Shown here: in pieces, positions 60,517 to 64,000 of the stretch
How positions within the stretch are numbered: the stretch's first letter is position 1
Layout: each line of letters starts with the position of its first letter
From: Rhizoctonia solani
Taxonomy: Eukaryota > Basidiomycota > Agaricomycetes > Cantharellales > Ceratobasidiaceae
Assembly (NCBI RefSeq): GCF_016906535.1
Contig: NC_057374.1
Location: 620,001 to 684,000 of the forward strand
Reading direction: 5' to 3'
Length of the DNA stretch: 64,000 bases
Position numbers and translations under genes: made by a program
The notes under the pieces: generated by a model
Databases searched by the model: none
What the model saw: only the letters and a program-made list of their open reading frames with translations
Told to the model about the DNA's origin: nothing

Positions 60517-60858
60517 GGCTTGACACACCAGAAAGCCAAAGGGTTGTATTCGAACTTTGGCTAGCTAGCCTTAAATTAAAGGACCTTTTCGTTATGATAG
60601 TCCGAAATATCGTCAAGATGAAGAAACCTCCTAATTACATTTCAAAACTAGCTCAAAGAGAATGGGTTGTCGGCGTTTAGTGTCCGATCGGTTTTTGGAA
60701 ACTTTTGGTATTGACGTATACATCCATGACCATAGATGTATTTTTGGCTCAGATGTGCAATCGACTTATGGATCGACCGGCGAATTAGATTAAATTTTTC
60801 ATTGATATTTGTGTTCAGAGATTTTTTGATACAATATGTGTAGTTCTCGGGCACAAAA
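60517..60858. other. Convergent intergenic region
   Basis: 342 bp between the 3' ends of the hypothetical gene and the GMC gene; AT-rich, nothing recognisable. Confidence 0.5.
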
Positions 60859-63135
60859 TTATTGCTGATCATGGTGAGGAGTCAATTTCTTCGCTAGGTC
60901 TTGAGCGTACCCGCACATAGTCAAGGTCGGATTCCTAAAACACTCTTTAAGAGTTCTGTCGCCAATTATTTAACAATCAACACTCACCAGGACCCCGAGG
61001 TCGGGAACAAGCATGCTCCAGTCACGTACTAGAAACGACCGTTACATCGAAACGCATACATAGAGCGTTCATTATTCACTTACCACATTCGAAACTCCCT
61101 TGAGCTTATAGTTGCTGTCCACGCATGCATTTCGGTCACCTGGTTCTCCCATAGGTAGCAATCCGGCCTCGTGGACTATCCCCTCCATCCGAATTGTATC
61201 CTGCCCTGGGCGATTTTCCCTCCACCCAACCTTGCTTGGATCAGTGTTCCCCTTGGGCTCGTGCCACCACTCTATTTTACTTTTTCTTCCCAGCCATAAC
61301 TTCAATGGCCTCGAATGTCGCTTGGTCCATAACATTCCAGAGTTTTTTGTCCTTATCATCCAGGACAACTTGGAGTACGCAGTTTGCAGTCGCATCCTTG
61401 CTGTTGCTATAGGGATTGCGCCTAAAGAATGACTCGGAGTTGCCCTCGCACAACTCTCCGAGGGTAGCACAAACTTGAGGGTAGGCAAATGTTATATACA
61501 GGGTTTAAATGCCTGCACGGATAACACATACCAAATATAACATGGTCTTGTGATTCTTTCAATTGTGCATCACTGGCAGAAGCTGCATAGTCCTGGTAAG
61601 ATTATACTGAGTTTAGTATTCTAACTGATATCAAGCTGGAGAGCGTACTGGACAGAAGCGAGCTGCATCTTCTGCATCTTGATTCTGATGAGGAGAAGCG
61701 ATTGAAGTAATCTGAATGTGATACTGAAGCTCGGTTTCGGGGTCCTTTCCTGCCAAGTACTCTGCGCCGATTTCGATGGAATCCTTAAGGCCCTTGAATG
61801 CGCTTCGAGGAACACGGCCGACAATATGGCTCAAAAAATGACCTGTGACCGTCTTGCCAGCGTTCTCAAGGGCTGGGATAGATGCAAAGCTATTCTGGAC
61901 TAGGGTTGTGTTCGGGAAAGCTCCCGCACAAAGAATGATTTTGGTCTTCTCGGATACGGGAAGGTCGGTGTGTCGCGACGAACGAACAAGGGTTACAGTC
62001 TTATCCTTAGATGCCTCGTGGACCTTACCGGGGTAGCCTACGTCGGTGATTAAGAATTCTACGGCGGTATCAGTCGCAAAGAGTAAGGGAGACGCCTTAT
62101 TCGGGTCAGCTTTGACAAGATTTTGCTGCTTCTTGTATAGTCCGAGCAGAGGACCTGGAGTGGAGAACTTGGTAAAACGGACTGTTGAAGTCTGCGCCAT
62201 AGGCGAAACAGACATAGGAGCATTACGGGTTTCAGTAGCAGTGGGAATGTTAGGGAGGCTAGCGTGTAGGCGTTCGTGAACTTGTTTCTGCAGACCTTCG
62301 CGGTAGTATGGAGGACCGATCTCGTTAGCATCAGTGACGCGCAAAAGCTCTATTGCGTCCCTGAAAAAGGAAGCTTCTTTGGAAGTGTCGATCATTGATT
62401 TTGGCCAACCACGCATCAATTTTTCGTCTGGGCTTGGAGACCAGGCAGACCAAAACGTAGACCGCCCACCGAAGAACGGAGTCGATCCGTGCACGAATCG
62501 TACTGGACTATTGAAAGTCTTTTCAGACAAAGTGAAAGGGAACGTCTCGCTAGGTCCTCCAAGAGTATACTTGAAAGGCAGAGGGAGGTTTTGAAAGTGA
62601 TCGGGCAACCAAAAGTCTATCGGTTTTAGTGAGCCGCCGTTATGCGTCACTTTGATAAACTGGACAAACCTCCCCTCTCTAGGCACAAAATCATCTTACG
62701 AGGATCCCGCTTGAGGGTTTCATCGATAAAAGCAAGAGCCGTAAACTAGAACACACAGTCCGCTTTGCAGTAAGTAGACCGATCATTGGTGTTGTACGAT
62801 CGCAGTGCTCACTCCTGATCCAATGACAATGTAGTCAATGGCGTCCTTGCCGTTCACACATAGATCCTCCCAAGTCAGGTCTGACACCATGAAGTCCTTC
62901 GCGGTAACTTGTTTGGCAGTTGGTGCCTAAATGCGCAATTAGCTGGCTTCCAACAGCACCTGTTGGAACACACCTGAATACCGGGCTCGGGGAACCCATA
63001 GTTATTGGCTGGTTGTTTGTCGACTTCATAGAAACGGGGCTGATAAGAGAGAGGACGACCTCGTTGCTCATAATTGGGAAATGTGGGCTTAGGTGCCCGT
63101 TCAAGTACAGTTTTGGTAATTTGTTCGCTAACCAT
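60859..63135 (-). CDS. GMC-family oxidoreductase resembling pyranose 2-oxidase
   Basis: FAD-dependent oxidoreductase. The dinucleotide-binding start DYIVIGSG lies about 90 residues in, later than in most GMC enzymes. Then come LPLPFKYTLGGPSETFPF, GGRSTFWSAW, KIILCAGAFPNT, and a C-terminal catalytic pair: His in VHEAGLLPMG and Asn in SWNPTLTMCGYAQDLA. This spacing and NPTLT match pyranose 2-oxidase. Its flavinylation motif STHW is STFW here, so FAD should be noncovalent. ATG 63,135; TAA 60,859-60,861; about nine exons, including a 52-nt intron after LCLERG. No obvious secretion signal. Substrate probably a sugar, by inference. Confidence 0.85.
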
Positions 63136-64000
63136 GTTGGCAAAGGAGATAGGCAGAAGGGGTGGTTGAGGTGACCTGATGCACAATCACTTTATATACG
63201 ACCTTGATCAATCTTTTCTCGTTCGTTTGATTCGGACAACGTTTGTATGAGCAACTGAGCGTCAATCTACACTACTTACTAGCAAAGATGGTGTACCACG
63301 TTGGTTTTTGCTAGATTCTTGTGGTAATTGATCTTACGGGCCATCTTGGATCAGTAGAAGCCGCAAAGACGCTGTCCTAAAAGGGCCTTATTTACGAGAT
63401 CGCTTTACCTGATATATAGTATAGGGGATCGCCATTATCTAGAATTCCTGGAGAAGACCGAGGTAGGAGATTCGTTGACAGTGAGCGCCATAAACTGTAT
63501 CATGTGGTATTGATTGATAATGAAATTGACCACGAATAACTTCTGCGGAAAAAATATTACCGTCTCGGAGGAGTGTTATCGATGCCGGTCTACGATTACC
63601 CGAGAACATCAATTGACCGCAGTTATCATGCCCGCGACTTTGAGCTCAACTTGTGAACCCATGACCATCTGGTCGCATGGAAATAGAGTTTTCGCTTGAT
63701 CGGTGAGTTATGGTGATGTGATGTGATGTGCTAGTACGGTAAGAGGATGTATGCGCGAAAGAAACCCGAGAGGCCGTACGGAGATGAGACTGGGAAGGGT
63801 AGGCTGGGGATCGACAGTGAGCGATGCTTATGGACAGTCGCCCTAACCGCGCTCAGAACATGCGGTGTGGTCGGCGAGAGAGAACGAATGCGCGTAAAGA
63901 ATATGATAATATGGGTGTATATTCAAGATTGCAGAACAGGAGAGGCGAGGGCAGAATGAGATGATATCAGTAGATAAAGAGAAGGTGGTCTATTACTAGT
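63136..64000. other. Upstream region of the GMC gene to window end
   Basis: 865 bp. Small frames (for example 63,747-63,959) have no coding signal. GTGATGTGATGTGATGTGC at about 63,713-63,731 is a short tandem repeat. The right edge may cut an unseen gene. Confidence 0.4.

Noticed and set aside
63747..63959. ORF of 70 codons near the right edge
   Set aside because: Arg/Glu-rich chance frame with no family resemblance or intron context.

Overview
The window reads as nuclear DNA of a filamentous basidiomycete. Protein genes are broken by many 40-70 nt GT-AG introns, genes are packed on both strands, and the first third is a graveyard of Ty3/gypsy chromoviruses of the Tf2-like kind common in Agaricomycetes. 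The gene complement fits a Rhizoctonia/Ceratobasidiaceae genome best, but the species is inference.

Region 1 (1-20,311) is a nested transposon stack that can be dissected base by base from target-site duplications (TSDs). After a 270-bp inverted-repeat MITE (82-351) comes a palindromic TA-flanked foldback element (A, 789-20,309). Its left arm was hit by chromovirus element 1 (1323-17,901, TSD ACCCC). Element 1 in turn holds a solo LTR of family 2 (3946-4502, TSD CCTTC), a 1.5-kb solo LTR of family 3 (6205-7727, TSD GAATC) and a complete, oppositely oriented chromovirus element 2 (8976-17,223, TSD GAATC). Element 2 is itself split by a second foldback element (B, 12,953-14,521) made of two apparently identical 747-bp arms. 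A second family-3 solo LTR (18,207-19,739, TSD GCATG) sits in the right arm of A. All retroelement genes are decayed by stops and frameshifts, and CpG sites have decayed to TpG/CpA.

Region 2 (20,312-47,266) is a conserved housekeeping block: a mitochondrial NAD+-type carrier, a DUF427 protein, the spliceosomal DEAH helicase Prp2/DHX16, a PPPDE-thioredoxin-PUL fusion, transaldolase, a disrupted small gene, a Dal5-type MFS transporter, a PhzF-like isomerase, V-ATPase subunit d, the SUMO ligase Nse2, mitochondrial ribosomal protein uS12m, the lariat/spliceosome factor Cwf19, and an unrecognised membrane protein with an acidic repetitive tail.

Region 3 (47,267-64,000) is more accessory. It holds two tandem berberine-bridge-type FAD oxidoreductases (the second broken by single-base deletions), an APC-family amino-acid/choline/GABA-type permease, a DUF2235 (Tle1-like) hydrolase, an unknown small protein, and a GMC oxidoreductase resembling pyranose 2-oxidase. 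Flavin oxidases beside a permease suggest uptake and oxidation of a sugar or small alkaloid-like substrate, which is inference only.
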